From contig VNWV01000003.1 in the NCBI GenBank assembly GCA_009801085.1, positions 1,612,001 through 1,676,000 of the forward strand: 64,000 nt of DNA, given 5' to 3'. The position numbers were made by a program, and so were the translations under genes. Of this stretch, positions 48,201 to 59,300 are shown in pieces. A model generated the notes under the pieces. It searched no databases. It was given only the letters and a program-made list of their open reading frames with translations, and was not told where the DNA came from. The first letter of the stretch is position 1. The number at the start of each line of letters is the position of its first letter. This DNA is from Lasiodiplodia sp. COLG20 (Eukaryota > Ascomycota > Dothideomycetes > Botryosphaeriales > Botryosphaeriaceae).

Positions 48201-49459
48201 TGTCAGGACAGTTGTAGGAGCATGAATGAGCTTCGATGGCGGGGTCTCCGGATTCGCAGTCGAGGTGTTGATGGGCGGGGTCTCAATGCGCTTCAACGCA
48301 GGCGGCTGCTGCTGTTCCTCGGACTGTTGGGCCTGCACCGAGTCCTGCAATGCCTCCTCAACGAGGCTGACCTTGGAACTGCTCCGCGACTTCTTCCCCC
48401 CCGCAAACAGAGAGCCCAGTCCACCACCTCCGCCTCGCTCGGTGGACTTGAGCGACTCTGTTGTTCCCTTCGGGGACGGTGACTTCTTCTGGCCGAATGC
48501 GCCTTTGAACTTCCTGCCGGGCGATGAGCCGCGTCGCTCCTTCGTTTCGGGCTGGAGAGTGTTGGCGTGCTTGGGAGCCAGGGTGTCGTCGTGCGATGAA
48601 GCGGTCCCAGAGGTCGACAGTTTGGTCACAGAGGGTGCTTTGACGGCCAGCGAGGCAATCAAGGGCGAGGAGAGCGTTAAGTAGCCAGCGTGGGATTGGT
48701 GTGGGGAAAGAGAGGGTCTGACGGGAGGTCTGAGAGGCGGTTTATTAGCGGTGACGACGGGAGCGCGCTCGAACGTAAAATGACAATTGCGCTTCTATCA
48801 ATAGCGGCGGCAGAGACGAATACGACGATGTACCGCCAGCGGTAGAAGGCGAGATGTGGAGCAGGGCTGGAGGCGACGGTGGAGGGTTCTAGGGTTCAGC
48901 AGGAGAGCGCCCAGGCCGTGGGTAAGGGTGCGCGAGCAGGGACGATCCCCAGCAGGGTTCACCGGGGAGGGGTGCGCACGAGCGTTTCGACTGGCCGTGA
49001 TGTGCAGGACCGGGGGCACAAATGAGAGACGACTTACGCTTCTGAGTCGCTGTCCTCAGTCAGGAGGCTGGACGCGACGCTCTTGTGGAGCTGCAGAGAT
49101 TCGTCGCTGGGGCTGGGCTGGTCGAAGCTGAGGGCGCCCCCGCCAAGAATGTCTCCATCTGCGCTTTCGTCGGAGCCTGCGCCCTCCGTCTTCCTGGCCC
49201 GTCGTCTGAACAGGCCCGAGAAGCGCTTTGGCGAGTCCACGCTGCCGCGCCCGCTGTCAACCGACGCGTGCGAGTTTGCGCGCTGGCGCTGCCTGAGCTT
49301 TCCGAGCGCCTCGTCGAGGGAGGAGCGCAAGCCGCCGGTGTCGTCGTCGCCAGGCACTGAGCTGGGGGCAGAATCGCGATGACGACGCCCGGGAAATACC
49401 CTCGAGCGCACGGAGCGGCTGCTCGAGCGACTGAGCGCGTTGTCTGTGGCGGTCTCCAT
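45287..49459 (-). CDS. LAM/GRAMD1-type membrane contact-site sterol transfer protein (GRAM + VASt + TM)
   Basis: 1264 residues, three exons: 49459-49038, 48717-46085, 46026-45287; total divides by three. Long disordered Ser/Pro-rich N-terminal half. GRAM (PH-like) domain at about 637-745 (FHNQFRSVPEDDYLIDDYSA ... CFSSNILGWVTNLVISFDEV). VASt/StART-like domain at about 873-1035 (LLIDTTIPAPLGKVYSLMFG ... MNFVIEWSGKSWLKG). A single membrane span near 1108-1128 (VVIVFLLFLMFISWV), then a coiled-coil tail. This is the architecture of yeast Lam/Ysp2 and animal Aster proteins, ER-anchored and moving sterol at contacts with the plasma membrane. The first intron is long (320 nt), so a shorter form starting in exon 2 (Met at 48662) cannot be excluded. 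An in-frame ATG 11 codons upstream of 49459 also exists. Confidence 0.85.
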
Positions 49460-49934
49460 TTTGCAGGTGAGGCTATGTATGTACAGGCGCAAGGGCGCGA
49501 TGTCACTTTAAGACCGGCAGTCGCCTGGGTGCTTGGAAGAAGCCTTGATGCCGTCACTATCGCGTTCCTGCGGGTGCCGTGCATCCGCGCACTTGGATCT
49601 CGCGCGCGCGCTTGTGCCGGAAGAAGCTGGGGTTGCGGCTGAGTGCCGTCACCGATGGGGTTTCCTTGGACTGCTGCTGACACTCGGTGCCACGGAGAGG
49701 GCAGAGCATCGTAGGCCCAGAGGCACGGCACTGCACTGCACCGCAGCCTCCGTCGCATGCAACTGCTACCTGCTTGTTTGAGGTCAACGTCATGCCGAGA
49801 AGGGTAAAGCCGGCCGGAGCGCAACCATCACGCCGGCTAAGCAGCAGATCACCAACGCGCCCGCCCTCCACTCCCGCAGCTACTCAGCACACTCACAGCC
49901 CCCGCAAGCTCCCTCTCTCAAATCTCCTACCGAG
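49460..49934. promoter_or_regulatory. divergent promoter region, 475 bp
   Basis: Space between the start codons of the LAM-type gene (minus) and the MIT/coiled-coil gene (plus). No other gene is seen; it probably contains both promoters. Confidence 0.45.
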
Positions 49935-51649
49935 ATGGAGACGGCACCCCTTACCCTTGTACGTGTTGCTATCTTTACGTTGGATCGCCGCCCGTTTGCT
50001 GACGCTCCCGCTAGGCGCACGCACATGCCCGCAACGCTTCCGCCGAGAACTGGAAGGCGAACTCCTCGCAGGCCAGCGGCGAACACCAGCAGGCCGCTGG
50101 CGAGTTCGCTAAGGCTGCCCAGGGCACCAGCGACCTTGAAGCCTTCCGTGTTCTGAAGCTACTGGAGAACCACCACGAGCGTCTTGCCAGCATCATCAAA
50201 TGCAACCACCAAAGCCCCGCAGCGAAGAACCAGCCCGAGCTCTCTCAAACTACACAGGCGGCCGACGCCCACGACCCCTCTGCCGCTTCCGCGCGCCCAA
50301 CCTCGCCGCGAAGAACACCACAATCCCCACCGAGGGCCACCCCGCGCCGCAAGCCCCCGCGAGACCTATCGTCCTCCATCGCCAGCAACCTAGCTTCTGC
50401 ACGTGGCATTCCTGGATCGCAGCGCCGGCCCGCGGCCCCCGCCATATCAGCACAGCATGTGGATGGCAGGATCCTCAACCGCGCCGAGAGAGCGACCCCA
50501 CAGGATTTCAGGAAGGAGGCACCGCAGCAAGCGAGGCCTGTTGCTGAGGCAGAGCCTGCGGAAGGCGGCGATGAGAAAGAAAATGCGGAGCATGTGGCAA
50601 AGCAAGGCCCCACGGATGAGGGTTTCAAGCGCTTTTTCTCTACATTCGAGACCTTCTACTCGGCGCTCTCAGCACCACTGGCCTTCGCCGGTCTTCCTCT
50701 CATGACAGAGGAGCTTCAGGAACCCGCCAGCGAGAAGCCTACGCCCAAGCCTGCAGCAGGCAAGGCCTCCTCACAGAATGCAGGTGCTCCCGCGAGCGCG
50801 AAAGCAGATACCATCCCGGACCCTTCCACGCTTTTCTCCAAGGCCACATTAAGAGCCTTGGACACCACACCTGGCGCAGCAGAAAGCTTCATTGTTGTAC
50901 CTACCACGGGCGGTACAGTCTCTTATGCTGGAATACTCAACCACGCTGGAAACCAGACGCACGGCGGAGTACCCTCTCCTATTATCGAGGAGGAAGAGCG
51001 TTCATTTGACGGAGAGGAATTCGTTGACGCTAATGAGGAACCCGCGCCGCCATCACCTACAACTACACGCTCAGGGCGTCGCGCACGTCCCGGCTCCGCG
51101 GGTAGTCTAGCAGCGGCAACAGAATTTGGTAAGGGGGGCACGGGCCCGGGAGGAAGGAAGACGATGGAAGAGCTTGAGTTGGAAAATGCCATGATGCGAC
51201 AGCTCCTCGATAAGCTGAGTAAACGCTTGCACATGTGGGAGGCATCATCCCAGTCTCAGTCTCTTGCTCTTGCGCAAAGCTTCCGAGCACACAGACCCCC
51301 GGCTGGATCGGGCCCGAGTAGCCATCCGCATGCAGTCGGTCACGCGGCAGATCCATCTCAGATGGAGCAACGTTTACGAGATCTCGAAAACCAAGTGGTT
51401 TGCTTGACGCGTGACAAAGAATTACTGGAGCGCGAGCAGGAAAAGGTGTCCAGGGAGAATGAGAAGCTTCTGAGCGTTCTGGGACGATACCGCGAGAAGT
51501 GGGAGGTGCTGAAGGCTGGTGCACGAGGACGAAGGGAGCGAGGTGCTGCAGGCAATGGCGAAGTTGGTGGTACTGGTGTGGAGACAGGAAGTGGGGCTGG
51601 GGAGGCACAAAGTGCTGGCGGCACCGAAGCTGACAGAGCGGCGGGCTGA
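49935..51649 (+). CDS. MIT-domain and coiled-coil protein, possible Atg38-like
   Basis: 552 residues, two exons: 49935-49958 (eight codons) and 50015-51649, with a 56-nt intron (GTACGT...GCTAG). The N-terminus, about residues 1-75, is a predicted three-helix bundle (LAHAHARNASAENWKANSS ... FRVLKLLENHHERLASIIK) like an MIT domain. A Pro/Arg/Ser-rich disordered middle follows. The C-terminal part has coiled coils: EELELENAMMRQLLDKLSKR near 392-420 and LRDLENQVVCLTRDKELLER onward near 455-510. MIT plus C-terminal coiled coil is the layout of Atg38/NRBF2, a subunit of the autophagy PI3-kinase complex, but this protein is longer than yeast Atg38 and the match is architectural only. The tiny first exon is supported by frame and splice signals. 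Confidence 0.65.
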
Positions 51650-52209
51650 AGGTTTCACGTCGTACGCCCGTACACGGAGCAGCTGCAGCCGTCGAGATGA
51701 TTGGGATAGCACTGCCGCCTGCGCGGTATTTTACCTGAGTTTAATTGTGCGGAGGCGAGCGGCAAGCGGGGAGCGGATGGTTCTCGGAGTTCAAGACTGA
51801 TCTGACCGCGAGGATGCTGGGTGTGGCCGGTTGGACAGGAATTTGCAAGGGCGGCGGATCGGAAACGAAGAATGCAGTGCAATAAATTTCAAAACTCGGC
51901 GGTTCCCTGCCCCGCCGCGTTGGTGGCAGTGCAATCCTGGTGTGGCACACGACGTTCCATTCTCAGCACAGCGTATCGATACAGCAATGACGTCTCACAT
52001 AAACCCCTATTTTGAGCCCAGCTAAGCGCCAAGGCCGCAGGGCTCACAGCCTTGCGCGTCGCGGTCTCCGCCGGCGCGGCTGTTTCGGTGGTAATTTACT
52101 CTGGACAAAGCCAGCCCGCTCCGCTACTTCTCTCATAGCTGCCGCGTCTGCTGCTGCTGCTGCTGCTGCCACACACCTCCGACCGACGTTCACTCCTTAG
52201 CCGCCGACC
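51650..52209. other. intergenic region
   Basis: 560 bp holding the end of the previous gene and the promoter of the next. A CTG-repeat-like stretch (about 52149-52170) lies just before the next start codon. Nothing else recognised. Confidence 0.4.
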
Positions 52210-54106
52210 ATGACCAAGTGCCCAACAGAAGAAGTCGCGGACATCGAGGAGGAGGAGATCTGGCGGATCGACGAGCTAGACTTCGGCGTCACCTTCCACA
52301 CCGTCGCCCAGTAAGCCTCCGCTGTGCCAAGCTGGCTCCCACCAGGCCGCGTCGCTAACCACCACCGTTTCGCAGAATCATTGCCTTCGTTTTCAGCGCC
52401 ATCGCCATCATCATCAGTCTCGTCCTCATTTTCCAACATGCGACCCACTACTCGCGCCCCCTCGAGCAAAAACAGTACGTCCCGCCGCCTAAGACAAGAC
52501 TGGTGCCAAGTGAAGGTTGGCGTGCTTGTCCTTGCGGCTGCCGGATACCCTGTCCCAGTTGCCGACGGCCTCGCTCGTACTCCTCAGCCTCTGCTCCGTC
52601 TTCCAAACCGCCGAGCAGACATTCGCTGCTCTGCCAGCGAGGCCACACGCTGCCCGACTCGACCCTTGAGGGATTCCAGACTAACCTTGGTTTCTCGACA
52701 GAATCATCCGCATTCTCCTAATGATACCCATATATGCCGCTGTTTCCATGCTTTCGATCCACTACTACCATCACCACACCTACTTCGAGGTCATTCGCGA
52801 CTGCTACGAAGCTTTCGCCATTTCCAGTTTCTTCGCCCTGATGTGCCATTACATCGCGCCTTCTCTGCATGAACAGAAGGAATACTTCAGAACCATTGAA
52901 ACCAAGAACTGGGTTTGGCCAGTCACCTGGGGCCAGAAATGCTCCGGCGGGGTAGACAACGGATGGCTGCGCAAGCCCCGGAGTGGTTTGACCTGGTTCA
53001 ATGTAGGTTGATCCATGCGTTTGCGGATATCACGCACTTGGCGTGTCGGGATCTCTCCAGCCGAACGGCGTCTAACAGCTGCACAGATCGTCTGGGTTTC
53101 CGTTTTCCAGTACTGCTTTATCCGCGTTCTCTTCACCGTCGTCGCCGTTCTTGCTGAGAAGTACGGAGTACTGTGCGAGGACTCGCTTTCCCCGGAATAC
53201 GCCCACTTCTGGTCCATGTTCTTCGAATCGATAGCAGTCACCATCGCCATGTACTGCTTGATCCAATTTTATATCCAATTGAAGCAGGACCTTGCGCCGC
53301 ACAGCCCTTTTCTAAAGGTGCTGTGCATCAAGCTGGTCATTTTCTTCTGCTTTTGGCAAAGTACCGCAATCAGCTTCGCCACGAGTGAAGGGTGGCTCAA
53401 GGAATCGGACTGGCTCGCATACGCCGACATTAAGGTTGGCCTTCCGAACCTGCTCATCTGCTTCGAAATGGCCTTCTTTGCCATCATGCACGTTTTCGCC
53501 TTTTCCTGGAAGCCATACGTTATTAAGAAGGGAGATCCGTTTGCGGATCCGCTCGAGGACAGCATGGGGAAGAAGGGGAAGAGGTACAAGGGCGGATTCA
53601 TGGGCATTTTAGCAATTGTGGATGCTTTCAATCCTTGGGATATTGTGAAGGCGTTCGCCCGCGGTCTTCGATGGCTCTTCGTCGGCGTCCGCACCCGGAC
53701 CAACGACATTTCCTACCAGGCACGGATGCAAGGCGCTGGCAGCCCGAATTCTGTGGAAATGGCCACACAAAGTACAACCTACGGCCGCGCTCGGGCGAAC
53801 AGCCGTTTCGATGGAATGGACGAATTCGACCGGAGGTCCAGTTCAGATGTGCAATCGGATCAAGAAAGCCCGTTCGAGCACCCGGACGAAAGGAGGGGAA
53901 GGGTGGCACAGGGGTACATGGCGGCGAGAGACCGGGCGGATAGCGAGACGGCATACTCTCGAACAACCGAGCAAGAAGCAGCAGCGGCAAGAATTGGAAG
54001 GGCAAGAAGCCCGACAGAGGCAGGGTACATCAAGCCAACAGACGACCCAGACGACGACGCGCACTTGCTGTCGAACCAACAGCCACGGCCAGCGCGTTTC
54101 GTTTGA
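52210..54106 (+). CDS. OSTalpha/TMEM184 family membrane protein (DUF300)
   Basis: 506 residues, four exons: 52210-52310, 52376-52474, 52702-53002, 53087-54106; frames join. About seven membrane segments, starting with IIAFVFSAIAIIISLVLIF and including RIIRILLMIPIYAAVSMLSI, FAISSFFALMCHYIAP and LCIKLVIFFCFWQSTAISF. Family signatures include IYAAVSML, a YEAFAISSFFALM block and NLLICFEMAFFAIMHVFAF. The tail from about residue 400 is hydrophilic and disordered (RRSSSDVQSDQESPFEHPDE), probably cytosolic and phosphorylated. The family includes organic solute transporter alpha; fungal members are vacuolar or plasma-membrane proteins of poorly known function. A small acidic N-terminus (DIEEEEIW) precedes the first segment. 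Confidence 0.9.
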
Positions 54107-55196
54107 AGGGGCTTCCAGCATCCTGTCTGCTTTTCCCATGGGAGTTCCGGCGTTCGGAGATCGTGGCAAGCCAGCAGATCTCCTTCCTTTTACTGGGCAC
54201 GTTTGCGGCATACGGCGAACTTTTCATTTTGACACGCAAGTCACGACAGCAATCTGGCATTTGATATCATTCGCATCCGCGGTTGGGATGGTTGCAGCTT
54301 CGGCTTCCTTCAAGATACCAATGCAAAAGGGCGAATTCGGGGGGCGCTTGGCATAGGTGGGGCCAGTCTGTTATCAAGCCATGTCGTTTTTTTATCGTCC
54401 GAGATACCTCGTCATCAGAAATTGCTGATGCTCTTTCATTTGCCCTCTATTTGCGCAAAGCTTGGCATTGCGTACTCGGAATCCGTGCGCCTAGATTAAG
54501 GGACTCCCGTAGGAGCCGCTGTATTTTTAGCGAGCTGGATCTGGCACATTGCGAACGACACGAATACGCGTGTTATGGGAACCCGCCTCTGGGGCACTGC
54601 CTCCAATCCTTCATCCCGAGCTCGTCCGGAAACAGAAGGACTTGCGAGTGCGCGACTTTCCTCGCATCAAATGCGGACATGGGAAAGGCCCCTTTGCCAA
54701 AGCATTGGCTGCGTAGTTCAGGGTTAAAGTGGCGGCTTGACTGCTGTTCCTCAGAAGCACCCTGAAACATGGCGAACGTATCATGCTACTACCGGCTCTG
54801 GGATGGAGCTCTTCTCTCTCTCTTTTTCTAATCGAAAACAGAAGGATACAGATATCTGTAGCATTATCCTCATCGGAGCCTCCTCCAAGAGGGATCTGTT
54901 GGGTAGCTATCTATAGGGGGAGGGGGATGTGAGATGTGCGCGGGTCTTGCGCGGGTCGCTTAAGGCGTTTCCGCAGCGACCACGGAAAATATAGAGTAAA
55001 CATACACGGCCACTCAGGCCGTGGCTATAGGCAACGCCGTTCCGTCTCTTGCGGACAGTTGATCCCAATATGCGCGTAACTCCTGTCTGGATATCACTGT
55101 GTAGCCCTCCAACCGATGCTTCATGGGGCGACGCAGCCTCTCGCCGCCCCAACGTGGCTTTTGTCTCCCTGGTCATGAACCAACAAGACACTCGGC
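54107..55196. other. intergenic region between convergent genes
   Basis: About 1.1 kb. A 160-codon frame at 54283-54765 (plus) shows no domain and unusual composition, so I do not call it. The rest presumably holds 3' UTRs. Nothing else seen. Confidence 0.4.
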
Positions 55197-55736
55197 TCAG
55201 ACGGCATCATCAAAGTCTTCGAAGAAGAATGATCGCTGCAGGGCGTCATCAAAGCTATGCTGGAATGCCTTTTCGAAGGGGTCCTGCGAGAGCCGCTGGC
55301 TGTCCTCGGGCGCCTCCATCGACCTTGGCGTCTGCGGTTCTGGCTCCTGCCTCGCGGGCGTTTTGGCCGGTACCGGGTTGCTGCCGCCGTTGCGGTTCCT
55401 CCTCGAGGGCGTTGACTTTTCAATGCGGCCGGACTGGACCGAGTGCTGCGACGACTCGGCGTTGTTCGCGGGCCGCTGCGCTTTAGGCTTGCGCGGCGTG
55501 CTGTTGGTGCTGCGTACCCGGCTGGTCGGCATCTGGCGGCCCTCCTCCTCGGCCTCGCGCTTGAGTTCGTTGGCCATGCGCTTCGCGATGCGGAAGCGGC
55601 CTTCGATCGAGTCGTACGTCGCGCCCTGGCCGAAGTAGTAGGCGACCTTCTTGTAGTCTATGCTGTTGTCGTTGGCCGCGACCAGCGCGGCGAGTAGTCG
55701 CTGGTAGCTGTCTTGCGACTTCCAATCGATGGGCAT
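55197..55736 (-). CDS. small conserved-looking protein with N-terminal Myb/SANT-like helix domain
   Basis: 179 residues, single exon, starting MPIDWKSQDSYQRLLAALVA. The first 65 residues (WKSQDSYQRLLAAL ... DYKKVAYYFGQGATYDSIEGR, then RIAKRMANELKREAEEEGR) form a compact helical domain of a type common in fungal proteins of unknown function, related in pattern to Myb/SANT DNA-binding folds. The remainder is disordered and basic (STPRKPKAQRP, STPSRRNRNGG) with an aromatic-acidic end (SFFFEDFDDAV). A 50-codon upstream in-frame extension to 55886 lacks support. MITE copy E lies about 170 bp upstream, in its promoter. A role in chromatin or transcription is inference. Confidence 0.7.
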   Translation of the reverse strand: MPIDWKSQDSYQRLLAALVAANDNSIDYKKVAYYFGQGATYDSIEGRFRIAKRMANELKREAEEEGRQMPTSRVRSTNSTPRKPKAQRPANNAESSQHSVQSGRIEKSTPSRRNRNGGSNPVPAKTPARQEPEPQTPRSMEAPEDSQRLSQDPFEKAFQHSFDDALQRSFFFEDFDDAV

Positions 55737-55910
55737 GGTGGGTGGTGAAATGGTAGAGTCTACTCGTGAATGTTTGTGATGGGTTGCCGTGGTTGCGCGC
55801 GTGGGACCGCGGAGTAGCCCGCGACGCGAGGACGCGTTGGGATAAGCCCATGGATCATCATCGTTGTCTGTGCGCTCGTGGCGCATCTCTGTGCCTCAGG
55901 CTTGTATGTA

Positions 55911-56098
55911 CTGGGGGGTATCGGAGCCGAAGGCTAGCGTAGAGAATAGTACGGCCTCAGGCGTAACTATGCCCGGCTCCTTAGAACAACATGTATGGAC
56001 AGTTGAAGCTATCGTTCGGACGTGTATGTGGAATTTTTCTATCTATGGCATGAGCGGAAAATACATTGACGCCAGCCGTCTGCTGCAATTACTCTCTG
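55911..56098. mobile_element. MITE copy E
   Basis: About 188 bp with TA on both sides (55909-55910, 56099-56100). Left end CTGGGGGGTATCGGAGCCGA, right end ...CAATTACTCTCTG. One inner repeat half is present (CAGTTGAAGCTATCGTTCGG near 55998), the other is lost. A 15-bp near-perfect direct repeat (TGCCTCA[G/A]GCTTGTA) flanks the element at 55892-55906 and 56101-56115. It lies in the promoter interval of the small gene at 55197-55736. Confidence 0.82.
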
Positions 56099-56847
56099 TA
56101 TGCCTCAAGCTTGTAGTTGCAGCAGAGGCGGCCCCTCAGATACGTCCAAAAATGTAAAGTCTCGACGCGCCTCGGTTATCTTTCTTCACCTCCAGTACAG
56201 GATTACGACTGGTTGGCCCAGTAGCTGCGCCTTGACACACAAATTCCTTCCAGAACTCCAGCAGAATGCGATCAGCTCTTCATCTCAGTCCGAGGCTTGA
56301 GTGCCCAAAGGACAACCTTTCATGCCGGCTTCTCCACATTACTTCAAGCAAATAAATGTATTGCTTCCCACATTTTGCTTCAGCAGGCTCTTGCGATTTC
56401 CACGCATGTTTTTCATGTATTTTAAACTGGCTGAATTCAAGCTTCTGCCACCACCACAACCCCAACAGTGTGCTCCGACGTTTGAGGGTGGAGTTCACTC
56501 CGTTGGTTTCCGCTTCCGGCTCGACAGCGCACGTGGCGTGTGTCGATTACCGTTGTGCTGGGCGCCTTGGCTACGGCAGGCGGCGGAGCGCGTGGCCGCC
56601 GCTCCCCTTCACTTGCAATCCGTACCTTCCCCAGAATTATAGCTGCATGCGGAACTCGCCCGCGCAAAGCTTCGCAGCCCCTCAGCTCTGATCCACGCCC
56701 GCTTTTCTCTACGACAACACCAGAGCCATCCGCCATCAATCACACTCTGTCGCATGCTTGGGCGCGTGCGCTGAGCGACTCTTCACCTCCAACCAACTTC
56801 ACCCTCTCCAATACTCCGCCGCTGCGCGGGCGGCATACAATTTCCTC

Positions 56848-58869
56848 ATGACCGACTACAGCAAACAGACCGTCGCGCAACTGCGCCAAGTGCTGAAGGA
56901 GCGCGGCATTCCATCAACCGGGCTTACGCGTAAGCAGCAAATCATTGAGAAGCTTCAAGAACACGACGCTGCCGCTGCCGAGGAAGACGCGTCCACCGCC
57001 GAAGCCGCGCCCGTCGCGGATGAGCCTCAGGCTACGCCTGAAGCTCAGGATGCGCCGATTGTATCGGACAATGTTGTCGAAGCTGCGCCAGCGACACCAG
57101 AGCAGAAGGATGACGCGCCGCCATCACAGCCCGTCGAGGACGCCACCATCGAGAAGGTGTCAGGAGATGTCGCCCCTCAAAACGAGCCTCCTGCGGCCCT
57201 TACACACCACGAGACCATTCAACCAGTCGAAGGAACACCATCTGCAGATGGCGTTGCAGGTCGAGATTTCCAGGAAGATATGCCAGCCCGAGCGCCGGTG
57301 GAACAGGATGACGCGACTCCACGTCCCACAACGGCCAACACTTCTGTCTCGCAAACGCCGATCCCGACCCATGAGCAACCTTCGCCGACGCCAGCAGTGG
57401 ATGCGCGCGCATCGACCGCTGAATCCTCCCGGCTTGGATCGCCGGAGCTGAAGGAAGACTCTAGGAAGAGGAAGAGGCGCAGCGTCACGCCGCCAATTGC
57501 ACCCGAGGAGGCCGCGAAGAAACGGCTAAAGCAAGATGAGGACAATGCCCCTGTGGTGCATCTTCAGGAGGACGGCGATGCTTCGGAGCCCAAAACGAAG
57601 GACGCTGTGATGGAGGAAGCTGACGCGCCGGTCGATGCGGCGCCTGTGGAGACCGTGTTGCCAGCAAGAACTAGTGACAACGTGGTAGAGGCAACAGGTT
57701 CAAAGACAGTGGACGACCTAAAAGAGTCCGAAGGCGAATATCGAAATGACCCGGGCGAAGGAGAGCGCGGGCAGCAGGTGCTAGAGGAGAGGGAAGAGTT
57801 AAGGACAAGGACTAGGTCGCCTGAGGAGTCAGCGGAAGCGCGCCGGCCGTCAACATCGCATAAGGTGGAAAAGGAAGGACGCTATAAATCTTTGCTGGAG
57901 GATGCCACTTCTGCATCTGCTGGCAATGGCCCAGCAGAGACCGGTTCACCACCTGAGGACGATGACCGCCCGATCTCACCTGCATTGCATCCCGCAACCC
58001 GCGGCCTTTATATTCGCGACTTCATGAGACCGCTTCAACCGCCCGCGCTTAAGAAGCATCTCATTTCTTTGGCTTCCCCACCCTCTACTTCCGAGCCGGA
58101 CCAAGACGTATTAGAGCTTTTCCACCTCGATCCTATCCGCACACACGTGCTTGCCTTGTTCAATTCAGTCTCGGCCGCCGCACGAGTAAGAAGTTCCCTG
58201 CATGGTGCAGTCTGGCCAGTGGAACGGACTAGGAAACCTCTATGGGCAGACTTCATTCCCGAGGAGAAGGTCAGCGAGTGGATTGACTACGAAGAAAAGG
58301 AGGGTGGCGGCCGCATGGGAAAGAGATGGGAGGTTGTATATGAGCCCGATGACGGCGACGCAGGCGTCAGGGCGGAGTTGCGGGAGGTGGGCGTGCCTGG
58401 GTCACGTCCACCAGTGAGAGCTCCTGCCACCGCGAGCTCGCCGAGTGCACCAAGCGCTCCAGCAAGGAAGCCGCCTACTGGCCCGGCCGCCGAGAAATCC
58501 TTCCTAGCGTTGGACAAGCTGTTCCGCTCTACAGCTGCAAAGCCGAAACTTTACTTCTTGCCCGTTGAGAAGGATCTCGCTGAGAAGCGCCTGGATGAGC
58601 TTGATCGCTGCACCAGTAGGGATTGGAAGCCTAATGACGCTGCTGGTGGCACGGAACGGCGGTACACATTTGAAGACCGGGATGTGCTTGTGGACGCTGG
58701 TCCGGACGCGGAAACTTTCGATGGAGTGAGGGGCCGTGGCCGCGTGCAATATAGAGACACGTATGGCCCGGGTGCCGGAGGCGGGCCCGGTGGAAGGTTC
58801 CGTGACAGGGGATGGGGCGTTCAGCACGGCATGGGACGGCCGCCAGATGGTGGCAGGTGGAGGAGGTAG
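56848..58869 (+). CDS. Acinus-like SAP-domain RNA-processing protein
   Basis: 673 residues, single exon; I start at MTDYSKQTVAQLRQVLKERG because the SAP domain begins there (an in-frame ATG 30 codons upstream adds unrelated sequence). The SAP DNA/RNA-binding motif covers residues 1-35 (TGLTRKQQIIEKLQEHD). A long acidic, Pro/Ala/Glu-rich disordered region with a KRKRR nuclear signal follows. A folded region around 390-510 (LYIRDFMRPLQPPALKKHL ... VRSSLHGAVWPVERTRKPLW) resembles the RRM-like domain of Acinus. Then an RSB motif, LDKLFRSTAAKPKLYFLPV, which in Acinus binds RNPS1 and SAP18 to form the ASAP complex at exon junctions. The tail is Gly/Arg-rich (RGRGRVQYRD, GGPGGRFRDRG), likely RNA-binding. 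Order of domains matches Acinus well. Confidence 0.85.
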   Translation: MTDYSKQTVAQLRQVLKERGIPSTGLTRKQQIIEKLQEHDAAAAEEDASTAEAAPVADEPQATPEAQDAPIVSDNVVEAAPATPEQKDDAPPSQPVEDATIEKVSGDVAPQNEPPAALTHHETIQPVEGTPSADGVAGRDFQEDMPARAPVEQDDATPRPTTANTSVSQTPIPTHEQPSPTPAVDARASTAESSRLGSPELKEDSRKRKRRSVTPPIAPEEAAKKRLKQDEDNAPVVHLQEDGDASEPKTKDAVMEEADAPVDAAPVETVLPARTSDNVVEATGSKTVDDLKESEGEYRNDPGEGERGQQVLEEREELRTRTRSPEESAEARRPSTSHKVEKEGRYKSLLEDATSASAGNGPAETGSPPEDDDRPISPALHPATRGLYIRDFMRPLQPPALKKHLISLASPPSTSEPDQDVLELFHLDPIRTHVLALFNSVSAAARVRSSLHGAVWPVERTRKPLWADFIPEEKVSEWIDYEEKEGGGRMGKRWEVVYEPDDGDAGVRAELREVGVPGSRPPVRAPATASSPSAPSAPARKPPTGPAAEKSFLALDKLFRSTAAKPKLYFLPVEKDLAEKRLDELDRCTSRDWKPNDAAGGTERRYTFEDRDVLVDAGPDAETFDGVRGRGRVQYRDTYGPGAGGGPGGRFRDRGWGVQHGMGRPPDGGRWRR

Positions 58870-59300
58870 GAGGCACTTATGGTTCCGCTGTGGAGCTTAT
58901 CTTGATCCGCTATTAGCGTCGGTACAGCTTGTATCGCAGTGTAAGATATTGATCTGGGTGTATTCGCACCAGAAAAAAAAAGTATTTGGTGGCTCCAGCG
59001 GATGCTGTTTATCATCTATGTAGAAATATGTTGCGAAGTCCGACGAAACCAGTTCCATTTTTGCGAGACTACACCTACTAGTTAATTCATTAGCTTCTTC
59101 ACAACGGACCGTGGTAAACCTGTTCGTGTGGGTAGTAATTTGGGCATCTTATCTAATCTGCACAGGGTGTGCATGACTCAAAACACGGTGACGTACGAGG
59201 GGAAGCCGCCCACCACCCGGACACCGCCAACGCGCCGCCTTAAAACTCGTAAAGCCCAAACATCCGCAAGCGCCGACGCGAACGCCTGGCAGAATCAATA
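58870..59300. other. intergenic region
   Basis: 431 bp between two genes on the same strand: 3' UTR of the Acinus-like gene and promoter of the Vms1 gene. Nothing specific recognised. Confidence 0.4.

Noticed and set aside
54283..54765. 160-codon plus-strand frame
   Set aside because: No domain or signal; lies between two convergent genes where 3' UTRs are expected.
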